Notes under the pieces: generated by a model | Told to the model about the DNA's origin: nothing | Databases searched by the model: none | Seen by the model: the letters and a program-made list of their open reading frames with translations, nothing else | From: Microbacteriaceae bacterium | GTDB taxonomy: Bacteria > Actinomycetota > Actinomycetes > Actinomycetales > Microbacteriaceae | Assembly (NCBI GenBank): GCA_031177985.1 | Contig: JAPSJW010000002.1 | Span: 659,581 to 723,580, forward strand | Length of the DNA stretch: 64,000 nt | Reading direction: 5' to 3' | Shown: one piece after another, positions 1 to 8,147 of the stretch | Layout of the letters: every line of letters starts with the position of its first letter | How positions within the stretch are numbered: position 1 is the first letter of the stretch | Translations under genes and position numbers: made by a program

Positions 1-405
1 GGCGGCATCTCCAGTGCCGGCGCGGTGGTCGTGCGCGAGGCATGCGAGCGCATCGCCGCCGGCGACTTCGACGACGGCGAGCCGCCCGCGCGCATCCACG
101 GCGACCTGTGGGCAGGCAACGTGCTCTGGTCCGAGGAGGGGGTGACGCTCATCGACCCGGCGGCGCACGGCGGTCACCGGGAGACCGACCTCGCGATGCT
201 GGCGCTCTTCGGCTGCCCTCGGCTGGATGCGGTCGTCGCCGGCTACGACGCAGTGCATCCGCTGCGCGCCGGCTGGCGTGACCGCATCCCGCTGCATCAG
301 CTGCACCCGCTCGCCGTGCATGCCGCGGGGCACGGCCCCTCCTATGGGCGAGCCCTCGAGCAGGCGGCGCGTGCGGTGCTCGACCTCGCGGTTCCGGGGG
401 AATAG
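1..405 (+). CDS. Fructosamine kinase family protein, C-terminal part (gene starts before the window)
   Basis: This is the last 134 residues of a kinase whose 5' end lies outside the window; the reading frame is open from base 1. The segment HGDLWAGNVLW is the catalytic loop of the aminoglycoside-phosphotransferase/fructosamine-kinase fold, and LIDPAAHGGHRETDLAML carries the metal-binding Asp plus the arrangement typical of fructosamine kinases. Family members phosphorylate ketoamines (Amadori products) on proteins or small molecules so that they break down; the substrate here is not visible. The next gene begins 60 bp downstream and has its own promoter-like sequence. An assignment to another APH-family kinase is less likely but possible. 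Confidence 0.82.
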   Translation, partial: GGISSAGAVVVREACERIAAGDFDDGEPPARIHGDLWAGNVLWSEEGVTLIDPAAHGGHRETDLAMLALFGCPRLDAVVAGYDAVHPLRAGWRDRIPLHQLHPLAVHAAGHGPSYGRALEQAARAVLDLAVPGE

Positions 406-430
406 CGTTCGAGGAAACGGTGTTCTTCGA

Positions 431-436
431 TACTGT
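431..436 (+). promoter_or_regulatory. Candidate -10 box and dyad before the flavin monooxygenase gene
   Basis: TACTGT fits the actinobacterial TANNNT -10 pattern and would start a transcript near 443, about 23 nt before the ATG at 466, with a Shine-Dalgarno-like AAAGG at 453-457. A small dyad centred on TGCAAATGCA (440-449) overlaps the predicted start point and could bind a regulator. No good -35 is visible. Confidence 0.4.
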
Positions 437-465
437 TCATGCAAATGCATAGAAAGGCGAGGGCC

Positions 466-1614
466 ATGACAGGATCGCAGGCCGTACAGTTCGGCATCTT
501 CACGGTGAGCGACATCACCCAGGATCCGACGACGGGCCGGACACCCACGGAGCGCGAGCGCATCCAGGCGGTCCTGACGATCGCGAAGCACAGCGAGGAG
601 GTCGGCCTCGACGTCTTTGCGCTCGGCGAGCACCACAACCCGCCGTTCTTCTCCTCGTCGCCGACCACGACGCTGGCCTACATCGCCGCCCAGACCGAGC
701 GGCTCATCCTCTCCACTGCGACGACGCTCATCACGACGAACGACCCGGTGAAGATCGCCGAGGACTACGCGATGCTGCAGCACGTCGCCGACGGCCGGGT
801 GGACCTCACCCTCGGCCGCGGCAACACCGGGCCGGTGTACCCGTGGTTCGGCCAGGACATCCGTCAGGGCATCCCGCTCGCCATCGAGAACTACGCGCTG
901 CTGCACCGGCTGTGGCGCGAGGAGTTCGTCGACTGGTCGGGCAAGTTCCGCACCCCCCTCCAGGGGTTCCAGTCCACCCCTCGCCCGCTGGACGGGGTGC
1001 CGCCGTTCGTCTGGCACGGCAGCATCCGCAGCCCCGAGATCGCGGAGCAGGCAGCCTTCTACGGCGACGGATTCTTCGCCAACAACATCTTCTGGCCGAA
1101 GGAGCACTACCAGCGGCTGATTGACTTCTACCGCCAGCGGTTCGAGCACTACGGCCACGGCACCGCCGCGCAGGCGATCGTCGGCCTCGGCGGGCAGGTG
1201 TTCATGCGCGCCAACTCGCAGGATGCGGTGGACGAGTTCCGCCCGTACTTCGACAACGCACCGGTCTACGGTCACGGTCCCTCGCTCGAGGAGTTCACCG
1301 CCCAGACGCCGCTCACCGTCGGAAGCCCGCAGGAGGTCATCGACCGGTACGCCGCGATGCGGCACCACTTCGGCGACTACCAGCGCCAGCTCTTCCTCAT
1401 GGACCACGCTGGGCTGCCTCTCAAGACCGTGCTCGAGCAGCTCGACATCCTCGGCTCCGAGGTCGTCCCGGTGCTGCGCCGCGAGTTCGCGAAGGACCGT
1501 CCGGCCGAGGTGCCGGACGCCCCCACCCACCAGAACCTCCTCGAGAAGGCTCAGCTGGCCCCGCAGGTCCGGCAGGCAGGGGCCGGGCTCGAGACCGCCG
1601 CGAAGGGAGCCTGA
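466..1614 (+). CDS. FMN-dependent luciferase-like monooxygenase (CE1758-like)
   Basis: A 382-residue member of the bacterial luciferase-like (TIM-barrel, FMN/F420) monooxygenase superfamily. Visible family features are an N-terminal FGIFTVSD strand, the central ALGEHHNPPF segment and GRGNTGPVYPWF. The next gene, 2 bp downstream, encodes a small FMN reductase, so this is very likely a two-component monooxygenase: the reductase supplies FMNH2 and this subunit oxidises an unknown substrate with O2. The pairing resembles the CE1758/CE1759 families named from Corynebacterium efficiens. I chose the ATG at 466, with AAAGG upstream, over an in-frame ATG at 439 that gives a non-homologous extension and lies before the likely transcript start. 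Confidence 0.85.
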   Translation: MTGSQAVQFGIFTVSDITQDPTTGRTPTERERIQAVLTIAKHSEEVGLDVFALGEHHNPPFFSSSPTTTLAYIAAQTERLILSTATTLITTNDPVKIAEDYAMLQHVADGRVDLTLGRGNTGPVYPWFGQDIRQGIPLAIENYALLHRLWREEFVDWSGKFRTPLQGFQSTPRPLDGVPPFVWHGSIRSPEIAEQAAFYGDGFFANNIFWPKEHYQRLIDFYRQRFEHYGHGTAAQAIVGLGGQVFMRANSQDAVDEFRPYFDNAPVYGHGPSLEEFTAQTPLTVGSPQEVIDRYAAMRHHFGDYQRQLFLMDHAGLPLKTVLEQLDILGSEVVPVLRREFAKDRPAEVPDAPTHQNLLEKAQLAPQVRQAGAGLETAAKGA

Positions 1615-1616
1615 CC

Positions 1617-2237
1617 ATGACGACCAAGAGGATCGCCGTCGTGTCGGCGGGGCTGAGCCAGCCGTCGTCGACCCGCCTGCTCGCGGACCGACTCGCGGGG
1701 GCAACCGTCGAACGCCTGGCACACGAGGGCATCGAGGCGGACGTGACGACGATCGAGCTGCGGGACATCGCACAGGATGTGACCAACAACCTGCTCACCG
1801 GATTCGCGAGCCCGAAGCTCGACGCGGTGCTGACGACGATCACCGAGTCCGACGGCCTGATCGCCGTGACGCCGATCTTCACGACCAGCTACAGCGGGCT
1901 CTTCAAGTCCTTCGTCGACATCGTCGACAACCAGGCGCTGAAGGATCTCCCGGTGCTGATGGGCGCCACCGGAGGCACGGCTCGCCACAGCCTCGCCCTC
2001 GAGTACGCGATGCGCCCGCTGTTCACCTACCTGCACGCGGTCGTCACGCCGACCTCGGTGTTCGCGGCCTCGGAGGACTGGGGCGGGGGAGCCGACGAGG
2101 TCAGGTCGCTTCCCGATCGGATCGTGCGAGCCGCGACCGAGTTCGCGGCGCTCGTCCGGTCGAGCGAGCGCCGCGCGCCCAGCAGGGACCCCTTCGCCGC
2201 CTACGCGAGCGGCCTCGGCGGCTTCCAGCCCGAGTGA
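1617..2237 (+). CDS. LLM-partnered NAD(P)H:FMN reductase (CE1759-like)
   Basis: A 206-residue flavodoxin-fold, NADPH-dependent FMN-reductase-like protein. The N-terminal VSAGLSQPSSTRLLADRL is the phosphate-binding loop that grips the FMN phosphate, and VTPIFTTSYSGLFKSFVD is the typical second flavin-contacting segment. The ATG starts two bases after the TGA of the monooxygenase gene, so the two are cotranscribed and probably translationally coupled. It is inferred to deliver reduced FMN to the upstream partner. Confidence 0.85.
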   Translation: MTTKRIAVVSAGLSQPSSTRLLADRLAGATVERLAHEGIEADVTTIELRDIAQDVTNNLLTGFASPKLDAVLTTITESDGLIAVTPIFTTSYSGLFKSFVDIVDNQALKDLPVLMGATGGTARHSLALEYAMRPLFTYLHAVVTPTSVFAASEDWGGGADEVRSLPDRIVRAATEFAALVRSSERRAPSRDPFAAYASGLGGFQPE

Positions 2238-2266
2238 TCGCGCGTTCGGCGCTCTTCCGCCTCCCT

Positions 2267-2272
2267 TAGGGT
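2267..2272 (+). promoter_or_regulatory. Leaderless -10 box of the 2279 gene
   Basis: TAGGGT with a 6-nt gap to the GTG at 2279. This places transcription start at or next to the start codon, and there is no Shine-Dalgarno sequence. Confidence 0.6.
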
Positions 2273-2278
2273 GACGGG

Positions 2279-3178
2279 GTGAGCACAACCGGAGCGCGCC
2301 GCATCGGCGGCAACGTGGTGGTCGGCAACGCGGTTCCGCTCGCGGTGCTCGCGCTTCTGCTCGGGCTTCCGCTCGGAGTCCTCCTCCCGATCCCGGTGCC
2401 CGTCGCAGCGCGTGTCGCCGCATCCGTCATCGTGGTGTTCGCGCTCGCCGCAGCCGCGCTCGCCTCGCGCTACCCGGCGGTGACGGTCGATCTCGACCGC
2501 GGCGTGCTCTCGGTGCGGGGGAGCGAGGTCGCGCTCGCGGAGGTGACGCGGGCCTGGCACGACCGAGCCAGGCTCGCCGAGGAGCTGACGCTGCAGGCGG
2601 GGGAGCTGCGCGCGCCCATCATCGTGCAGGGCAGTCCCTTGCGCTCGCTCGACGAGAGCGACCGGATGCTGCTGGCGCGCGCTGTCGAAGCGAGCTCGGT
2701 CGAGCGCGACGACGACGCGGTCCTAGGGCTCTCGCCGCGCCAGATCGAGTTCCTCAACCGCACGACGAGCGGGAGCATCTCGCGGTCGCTGACGAAGGCC
2801 GAGGCGGTGCGGGAGCTGATCGACGCGTGGAGCGTCGCGGATCGTGAGGTCGGCCGCCACAGCGACGCGCCCGCCGACGCCGTCGTGCTCGATCTCGAGC
2901 TCGTCGCGTCGATGCGCGGCGGGCGATGGTCGGCCCTCGGCCTGCGGATGCTCGAGTGGTTCCTCTGGTCGTTCGGCGCTCTCGGCGTCGTCGTGCTCGG
3001 GCTTCCGTCCCTCGTCCGGGCCGCGCTCGGCGAGGACCGGCTCGTGTTCGGCCTCATCACCCTGGCGGTCGGCGCCCTGCTGCTCCTCCTCGGCTGGCGC
3101 ACCGGCCGTTCCGCGGACGCGTACGAACGACGGGAGCAGCTCGCGCTGCTCGCGCGGGTCGACTCCGGCGCCTACTGA
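2279..3178 (+). CDS. Membrane protein of unknown function
   Basis: I do not recognise a family. The 299-residue protein has two hydrophobic segments near the N terminus (about 15-40 and 45-65), a soluble central part of about 150 residues, and two more near 225-245 and 257-275, so four membrane spans are likely. The central part contains LGLSPRQIEFLNRTT, which is helix-forming but not a clear DNA-binding motif. The GTG start is set by the -10 box 6 nt upstream. It is transcribed toward the nucleotidase gene and ends at a shared hairpin terminator. Confidence 0.7.
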   Translation: MSTTGARRIGGNVVVGNAVPLAVLALLLGLPLGVLLPIPVPVAARVAASVIVVFALAAAALASRYPAVTVDLDRGVLSVRGSEVALAEVTRAWHDRARLAEELTLQAGELRAPIIVQGSPLRSLDESDRMLLARAVEASSVERDDDAVLGLSPRQIEFLNRTTSGSISRSLTKAEAVRELIDAWSVADREVGRHSDAPADAVVLDLELVASMRGGRWSALGLRMLEWFLWSFGALGVVVLGLPSLVRAALGEDRLVFGLITLAVGALLLLLGWRTGRSADAYERREQLALLARVDSGAY

Positions 3179-3188
3179 TCCGACGACG

Positions 3189-3220
3189 AAGGGCCGCCCC
3201 GCTTGCGCGGGGCGGCCCTT
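3189..3220. terminator. Bidirectional hairpin terminator
   Basis: A perfect 14-bp stem (AAGGGCCGCCCCGC at 3189-3202 with its complement at 3207-3220) and a TTGC loop lies between two convergent genes. The A/T ends of the arms give a short T or A run in either direction, so it can terminate both the gene ending at 3178 and the nucleotidase gene ending at 3241. Confidence 0.85.
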
Positions 3221-3240
3221 GCTCGGTGTGGTGTGTCGGA

Positions 3241-5340
3241 TCAGGCCCGACGGCGCACCAGGGTCAGCCCGCCGCCCGCGGCCAGCGCGAGGAGCGCGAG
3301 CAGCGCGAGGAGCGCGGCCGGCCCGGCGTCGATGCCCGTCGCAGCCAGTTCGTCCGACTCCTCGATGGTGACGAAGACGTCGACTGCCGTGCCGGCGTCG
3401 GTGCGGATGGTCAGCGCGGCCGTTCCGGCCGTCGCGTCCTCGGGGATGACAGCGTCGACGGTCGCGCGGCCGACCTCGTCGGTCGTGTCGACGATCGCCG
3501 GGTCGATGTCGGACGAGCCGATCAGCTCGCCGCCCAGCAGGACCTCGACGGTCTCCGGGTTGTCCTCGCCTGCGCTGAAGAGCAGCGACGAGAGGTCGAG
3601 GGTGACGGTTCCACCCTGCTCCACGGTGCTGCTCGAGAGGACGACGCCGACGGCACGCTGGTCGGTCGGCGGCGTGACGGTGCCGAAGGTGTCGAAGTAC
3701 GCCACCTGCGTCTCGAGGTCGACGCGACCGGAGTCGGCGCGAGCCCCTCCTTCGGCGAAGACGCCGAAGTTGTCGCCACCGGATGCCAGGAAGGAATTGA
3801 CGGTCACCCGGTGGGTCGCCGTGTCGCTGATCGGAGCACCGTCGAGGAACATGTCGAGGATGCGCGATCCGGCGGGAGCCGACGGGTCGTAGGTGTACTC
3901 GAAGCCCTCGGAGACGCCGAGCTTCAGGAACGGACGGCTCGCATCCGCAGGCTGCCACTGCTGCTCGAGGGCCTGACGGATCTGAGCACCGGTGAGGTCC
4001 ATCGTCACCAGGGTGTTGGCGAAGGGCTGCACCTCCGCGGCCTCCTGGTAGGTGACGACGCCCTCGCCGTTGGTCTCGCCCTCGCCGGCCGCGAACGCGA
4101 GGTCCTCGCGCAGCCCGCCGGGATTCATGAACGCGATCTCGGTGTCGGTCGCCCAGCGCTGCACCTCGGCGACGAAGTTGCCGAGCGTCGACTCTCCACC
4201 GCGGTTCTCGTCGCCGTTCGACTGGCGCGCGCGGTTGAGGTCACCGGTGATGGTGCCCACCGGCGCGGCGCCGAGCTCCGCAGCCAGCTCGACCGCAGCG
4301 TCGACCTTGGCCTGCACCTCCGCGTCAGCGGGGTAGTTGTCGACCCAGACCGTCTCGCCGTCGACCTCGGTGGCCGTGCGCAGAGGCAGCACCTCCGCGG
4401 TGATCGACGTGAGGGTGCCCGTCGCGTCGTCCGCCACGATGCTGAGGTGGCCGATGACCTCGCTGTACTGCCCGGCCTGCACGATGGCGAGCGGGAGCCC
4501 GTTGCGGCCGAGCACGCCGGCCGCGGTGGCGACCTCGACGTGGGTGTGGCCGCCGGAGATCGCGTCGACCTCGCCCGCGAGTCCGGCGACGATGTCGCCG
4601 AACGGCGTGCCTGCGGCAGCCGGGTCGGACTCGCTGCTCGCGCCCTCGTGGATCAGCGCGATCGTGATGTCGGCCTCGCCGTTGCTGTCGACGCCGTCGC
4701 TGAGCTGGTCGGCGACTCGGGCGACCTCGGGAACGATCGGACGCACATCGAGGGTCTCGATGCCGGCGGGGCTGACGAGGCTCGGGAGGTCCTCGGTGAC
4801 CGCGCCGATGAAGCCGATCGAGATCCCGCCGAAGTCGGCGATCGCGTACTCGTCGTACGCAGGGGCGTCGGTGGTGGTGTCGTAGAGGTTCGCCGCGAGG
4901 TAGGGGAACGGGTTGCCGTCCGCCGCGAGGTAGGGGATGACGCGCCCGTCGAGGTCCTCGCGGCCGCGGTCGAGCTCGTGGTTGCCGATGGCCGAGGCGA
5001 ACAGGTCCATGTCGGTGAGCACGTCGAGGGTCGGCTCGTCGTCCTGGATGAACGACGTGAAGGTCGACGCGCCGATGTTGTCGCCCGAGGAGACGAACAC
5101 CGTGTTGGGGTTGTCGGCCCGGAACGAGTCCACGGCGCCGGCGAGCACCGCTGCGCCGCCGACGGCGTTGGAGGTCTCGAGGCGGCCGTGGTAGTCGGTG
5201 ATCGCGATCACGTCGATCGTGACGGGTGCGGCGGAGGCGCTTGTGGCGGGCAGCAGCGTGGCGCCCGCGATCGCCACAGCGCCGAGCGCGAGGGCGCTGC
5301 GGGTGGCGGCCGGCCGGGACCGCACGGAGGGGTGCGTCAT
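3241..5340 (-). CDS. Secreted bifunctional 5'-nucleotidase/UDP-sugar hydrolase-type metallophosphoesterase with LAxTG cell-wall signal
   Basis: The 699-residue protein starts with a Sec signal peptide (Arg-rich start, hydrophobic core, cleavage near ASA-AP around residue 38). The metallophosphoesterase domain follows with ITDYHGRLE, SGDNIGAST, GNHELDRG and GGHTHVE, which provide the dimetal ligands; the C-terminal substrate domain includes FMNPGGLRED and NSFLASGGDNF. The family dephosphorylates extracellular nucleotides. After an immunoglobulin-like stretch, the C terminus has LAATG (665-669), a hydrophobic span (about 674-693) and RRRA, which matches a sorting signal of the LAxTG type used by class E sortases, so the enzyme is probably wall-anchored. 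A GAGGAG Shine-Dalgarno lies upstream of the ATG at 5340. Confidence 0.9.
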   Translation of the reverse strand: MTHPSVRSRPAATRSALALGAVAIAGATLLPATSASAAPVTIDVIAITDYHGRLETSNAVGGAAVLAGAVDSFRADNPNTVFVSSGDNIGASTFTSFIQDDEPTLDVLTDMDLFASAIGNHELDRGREDLDGRVIPYLAADGNPFPYLAANLYDTTTDAPAYDEYAIADFGGISIGFIGAVTEDLPSLVSPAGIETLDVRPIVPEVARVADQLSDGVDSNGEADITIALIHEGASSESDPAAAGTPFGDIVAGLAGEVDAISGGHTHVEVATAAGVLGRNGLPLAIVQAGQYSEVIGHLSIVADDATGTLTSITAEVLPLRTATEVDGETVWVDNYPADAEVQAKVDAAVELAAELGAAPVGTITGDLNRARQSNGDENRGGESTLGNFVAEVQRWATDTEIAFMNPGGLREDLAFAAGEGETNGEGVVTYQEAAEVQPFANTLVTMDLTGAQIRQALEQQWQPADASRPFLKLGVSEGFEYTYDPSAPAGSRILDMFLDGAPISDTATHRVTVNSFLASGGDNFGVFAEGGARADSGRVDLETQVAYFDTFGTVTPPTDQRAVGVVLSSSTVEQGGTVTLDLSSLLFSAGEDNPETVEVLLGGELIGSSDIDPAIVDTTDEVGRATVDAVIPEDATAGTAALTIRTDAGTAVDVFVTIEESDELAATGIDAGPAALLALLALLALAAGGGLTLVRRRA

Positions 5341-5509
5341 TCGGAGGACTCCTCAGGGAGAAGGAACGGTAAGGGAGGGAATTCCCCTTGGTAACGGTAG
5401 GAGAATGCAGGGAAAGCCCTGACCACCATCGCCGATGTTCACCAACCGGTCAACTGTCTGTCACGCACGGACGCGCCGCGCCGCCCCGAGCCGAGCGGAG
5501 CCCACCTGA

Positions 5510-5515
5510 TAGACT
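5510..5515 (+). promoter_or_regulatory. Candidate -10 box of the pnp transcript
   Basis: TAGACT (t5510-t5515) would place transcription start near 5522, directly at the left edge of the palindrome at 5524-5539. Confidence 0.55.
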
Positions 5516-5523
5516 CGTTCAGG

Positions 5524-5539
5524 TTCCACGATCGTGGAA
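5524..5539. repeat. 16-bp perfect palindrome at the predicted 5' end of the pnp transcript
   Basis: TTCCACGATCGTGGAA is a perfect palindrome. Allowing one G-U pair it extends to 5522-5541. In RNA it would form a hairpin at the extreme 5' end of the pnp mRNA; in DNA it could be a regulator site overlapping the transcription start. Both readings are inference. Confidence 0.6.
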
Positions 5540-5702
5540 TCACATGCACAACGGAGCAGGCCGGCACGAAGCTGGTCACCGGTGGTGATCTACCGTCTCG
5601 AACGGTGCATTTCTACTGTTGGCCAGAAGCAGACTCCCGGCTGGAACCTCGCCGAGTCCCTTCCTGCCCGCTCCTGCTCCAGAACGAATGGAGTACGACC
5701 TC

Positions 5703-7994
5703 TTGGAAGGTCCTGAAATCAAGTTCGCCGAGACTGTTCTCGACAACGGCAAGTACGGCACCCGCACCATCCGCTTCGAGACCGGACGCCTCGCCCAGCA
5801 GGCTCAGGGCTCGGTCGCCGCGTACCTCGACGAGGACACCATGCTCCTCTCGGCGACGAGCGTGAGCAAGAACCCGCGCGACGGGTTCGACTTCTTCCCC
5901 CTGACCGTCGACGTCGAGGAGCGCTCGTACGCCGCGGGCAAGATCCCCGGCTCGTTCTTCCGCCGCGAGGGCCGCCCCTCGACCGAGGCGATCCTCGTGT
6001 GCCGCCTGATCGACCGGCCGCTGCGGCCCTCGTTCGCCGACGGCATCCGCAACGAGGTGCAGGTCGTCGTGACGGTGCTGAGCATCGCCCCCGACGAGTT
6101 CTACGACGCCCTCGCGATCAACGCCGCGAGCGCCTCCACCCAGATCTCGGGTCTGCCCTTCAGCGGCCCGATCGCCGGCGTGCGCCTCGCCCTGATCCCC
6201 GGCTCGAACGGCACGGACCAGTGGGTCGTCTTCCCCAAGCACAGCCAGCTCGCCGAGGCGGTGTTCGACCTGACCGTCGCCGGTCGCGTCGTCACCAACG
6301 CCGACGGCAGCGAGGATGTCGCGATCATGATGGTCGAGGCCGAGGCGACCGAAGGCAGCTGGAACCTCATCCAGGGCGGAGCGACCAAGCCCGACGAGGC
6401 CGTCGTCGCCGCAGGACTCGAGGCGTCGAAGCCCTTCATCAAGCAGCTCGTCAAGGCTCAGGCGGAGCTCGCCGCCCAGAGTGCGAAGGAGATCAAGGAG
6501 TACCCGATCTTCGTCGACTACTCGCAGGAGGCGTACGACGCCGTCGCGGGTCTCGCCTACGACGAGCTGTCGCGGGTGTACCAGATCGCCGACAAGCAGG
6601 AGCGTCAGAGCGCCGACGACGAGCTCAAGGAGCGCGTCAAGGCCCAGATCGCCGAGAAGGTGCAGAACGGGGAGCTCGGCGGGGATATCCCGCCGATGGT
6701 GAGCGCCGCCTACAAGGCCGTCACCAAGAAGGTCGTCCGCGGCCGCATCCTCACCGAGGGTGTGCGCATCGACGGCCGTGGCCTCAAGGACATCCGCGCG
6801 CTCGACGCGGAGGTGCAGGTCATCCCGCGCGTGCACGGCTCCGCGATCTTCCAGCGCGGCGAGACGCAGATCCTCGGCGTCACCACGCTCAACATGCTCA
6901 AGATGGAGCAGCAGATCGACTCGCTGTCGCCCATCTCGAAGAAGCGCTACCTGCACCACTACAACTTCCCGCCCTACTCGACCGGTGAGACCGGCCGGGT
7001 CGGCAGCCCCAAGCGCCGCGAGATCGGGCACGGCTTCCTCGCCGAGCGCGCCATCGTGCCGGTGCTGCCGAGCCGCGAGGAGTTCCCGTACGCGATCCGT
7101 CAGGTCTCCGAGGCGCTGAGCTCCAACGGCTCGACCTCGATGGGCTCGGTCTGCGCGTCGACCCTGTCGCTGCTCAACGCCGGTGTGCCGCTCAAGGCTC
7201 CCGTCGCGGGCATCGCGATGGGCCTCGTCTCCGACACCGTCGACGGCGAGACCCGGTACGCGGCGCTGACCGACATCCTGGGCGCCGAGGACGCACTCGG
7301 CGACATGGACTTCAAGGTCGCGGGCACGTCGGAGTTCGTCACGGCGATCCAGCTCGACACGAAGCTCGACGGCATCCCGGCCAGCGTCCTCGCGGGCGCC
7401 CTGACCCAGGCGAAGGAGGCTCGCACCGCGATCCTCGACGTTCTGAACCAGGCGATCGACGCCCCCGACGAGATGGCGCCCACCGCGCCTCGCGTCATCT
7501 CCGTGCAGATCCCGGTCGACAAGATCGGCGAGCTCATCGGACCCAAGGGCAAGACGATCAACCAGATCCAGGACGACACCGGCGCCGAGATCTCGATCGA
7601 GGAGGACGGCACCGTCTACATCGGCGCTGTCGACGGTCCGAGTGCGGAGGCCGCTCGCGGCGCCGTGAACGCGATCGCCAACCCGCTGAACCCCGAGGTC
7701 GGCGAGCGCTTCCTCGGCACCGTCGTGAAGCTCGCGACCTTCGGCGCCTTCGTCTCGCTCACCCCCGGCAAGGACGGGCTGCTGCACATCTCCGAGGTGC
7801 GCAAGCTCGCCGGCGGCAAGCGGGTCGAGAACGTCGAGGACGTGCTCGGCGTCGGTCAGAAGATCCAGGTGGAGATCACCAAGATCGACGACCGCGGCAA
7901 GCTGTCGCTCGCTCCGGTGGTCGAGGAGACCGGTGGCGACACCGACGGCTCCGCCGCCGCGAGCGAGGGCCCGGAGGCTCCCGCCGAGGGCTGA
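5703..7994 (+). CDS. pnp: Polyribonucleotide nucleotidyltransferase (PNPase; GpsI type)
   Basis: PNPase degrades RNA 3' to 5' phosphorolytically. The 763-residue protein has two RNase PH domains (the first starts with [18 protein letters not shown], the second near residue 345 with RTEG-type [12 protein letters not shown]), a helical linker, a KH domain ([19 protein letters not shown]) and a C-terminal S1 domain ([20 protein letters not shown]). I chose the TTG at 5703 because it gives the [10 protein letters not shown] start usual in related actinobacteria and has GGAG 9 nt upstream; the in-frame ATG at 5688 is the alternative and would add five residues. It is first in the conserved pnp/M16-peptidase/dapB neighbourhood. 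The long structured leader suggests autoregulation, as known for other PNPases. Confidence 0.95.
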   Translation: MEGPEIKFAETVLDNGKYGTRTIRFETGRLAQQAQGSVAAYLDEDTMLLSATSVSKNPRDGFDFFPLTVDVEERSYAAGKIPGSFFRREGRPSTEAILVCRLIDRPLRPSFADGIRNEVQVVVTVLSIAPDEFYDALAINAASASTQISGLPFSGPIAGVRLALIPGSNGTDQWVVFPKHSQLAEAVFDLTVAGRVVTNADGSEDVAIMMVEAEATEGSWNLIQGGATKPDEAVVAAGLEASKPFIKQLVKAQAELAAQSAKEIKEYPIFVDYSQEAYDAVAGLAYDELSRVYQIADKQERQSADDELKERVKAQIAEKVQNGELGGDIPPMVSAAYKAVTKKVVRGRILTEGVRIDGRGLKDIRALDAEVQVIPRVHGSAIFQRGETQILGVTTLNMLKMEQQIDSLSPISKKRYLHHYNFPPYSTGETGRVGSPKRREIGHGFLAERAIVPVLPSREEFPYAIRQVSEALSSNGSTSMGSVCASTLSLLNAGVPLKAPVAGIAMGLVSDTVDGETRYAALTDILGAEDALGDMDFKVAGTSEFVTAIQLDTKLDGIPASVLAGALTQAKEARTAILDVLNQAIDAPDEMAPTAPRVISVQIPVDKIGELIGPKGKTINQIQDDTGAEISIEEDGTVYIGAVDGPSAEAARGAVNAIANPLNPEVGERFLGTVVKLATFGAFVSLTPGKDGLLHISEVRKLAGGKRVENVEDVLGVGQKIQVEITKIDDRGKLSLAPVVEETGGDTDGSAAASEGPEAPAEG

Positions 7995-8010
7995 CGCCTG
8001 ATCCGCATCA

Positions 8011-8046
8011 CGGATGCCCGTTCCGCTTCGGCGGGGCGGGCATCCG
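8011..8046 (+). terminator. Hairpin terminator after pnp
   Basis: CGGATGCCCG (8011-8020) pairs with CGGGCATCCG (8037-8046). Inside, CCGC-TTCG-GCGG forms a stable UUCG tetraloop stem after a TT/GG mismatch. No T run follows, which is common in high-GC actinobacteria. Confidence 0.8.
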
Positions 8047-8118
8047 TCGTCGGGCCGCCGGATTGTAGCTCCGACCTCCCCATCGCGGAAGTCACGCACC
8101 CGTTTCGGGGGCGTGCTT

Positions 8119-8124
8119 TAGCCT
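8119..8124 (+). promoter_or_regulatory. Candidate -10 box of the first aldo/keto reductase gene
   Basis: TAGCCT lies 23 nt before the ATG at 8148, leaving a short leader with GAGGA at 8135-8139 as ribosome binding site. Confidence 0.5.
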
Positions 8125-8147
8125 TTCGTCAACCCGAGGAGACCCGC

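Larger units (their letters stand above)
5341..5702. other. 362-bp gap between the divergent nucleotidase and pnp genes
   Basis: No gene was found here. The left part carries the minus-strand ribosome binding site of the nucleotidase gene. The right part, from about 5510, holds the predicted pnp promoter and a leader of about 180 nt with several small inverted repeats: the palindrome at 5524-5539, ACCGT-CTCGA-ACGGT near 5591-5605, and a GGTCACC/GGTGGTGATC region near 5573. No rpsO gene, which often precedes pnp, is present. Confidence 0.6.

Noticed and set aside
2926..5394. 822-codon plus-strand ORF opposite the nucleotidase
   Set aside because: Shadow frame; the minus strand has the signal peptide, metallophosphoesterase motifs and sorting signal.
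5613..8099. 828-codon minus-strand ORF opposite pnp
   Set aside because: Antisense of pnp, with Asp/Arg/Gly-rich composition typical of shadow frames.
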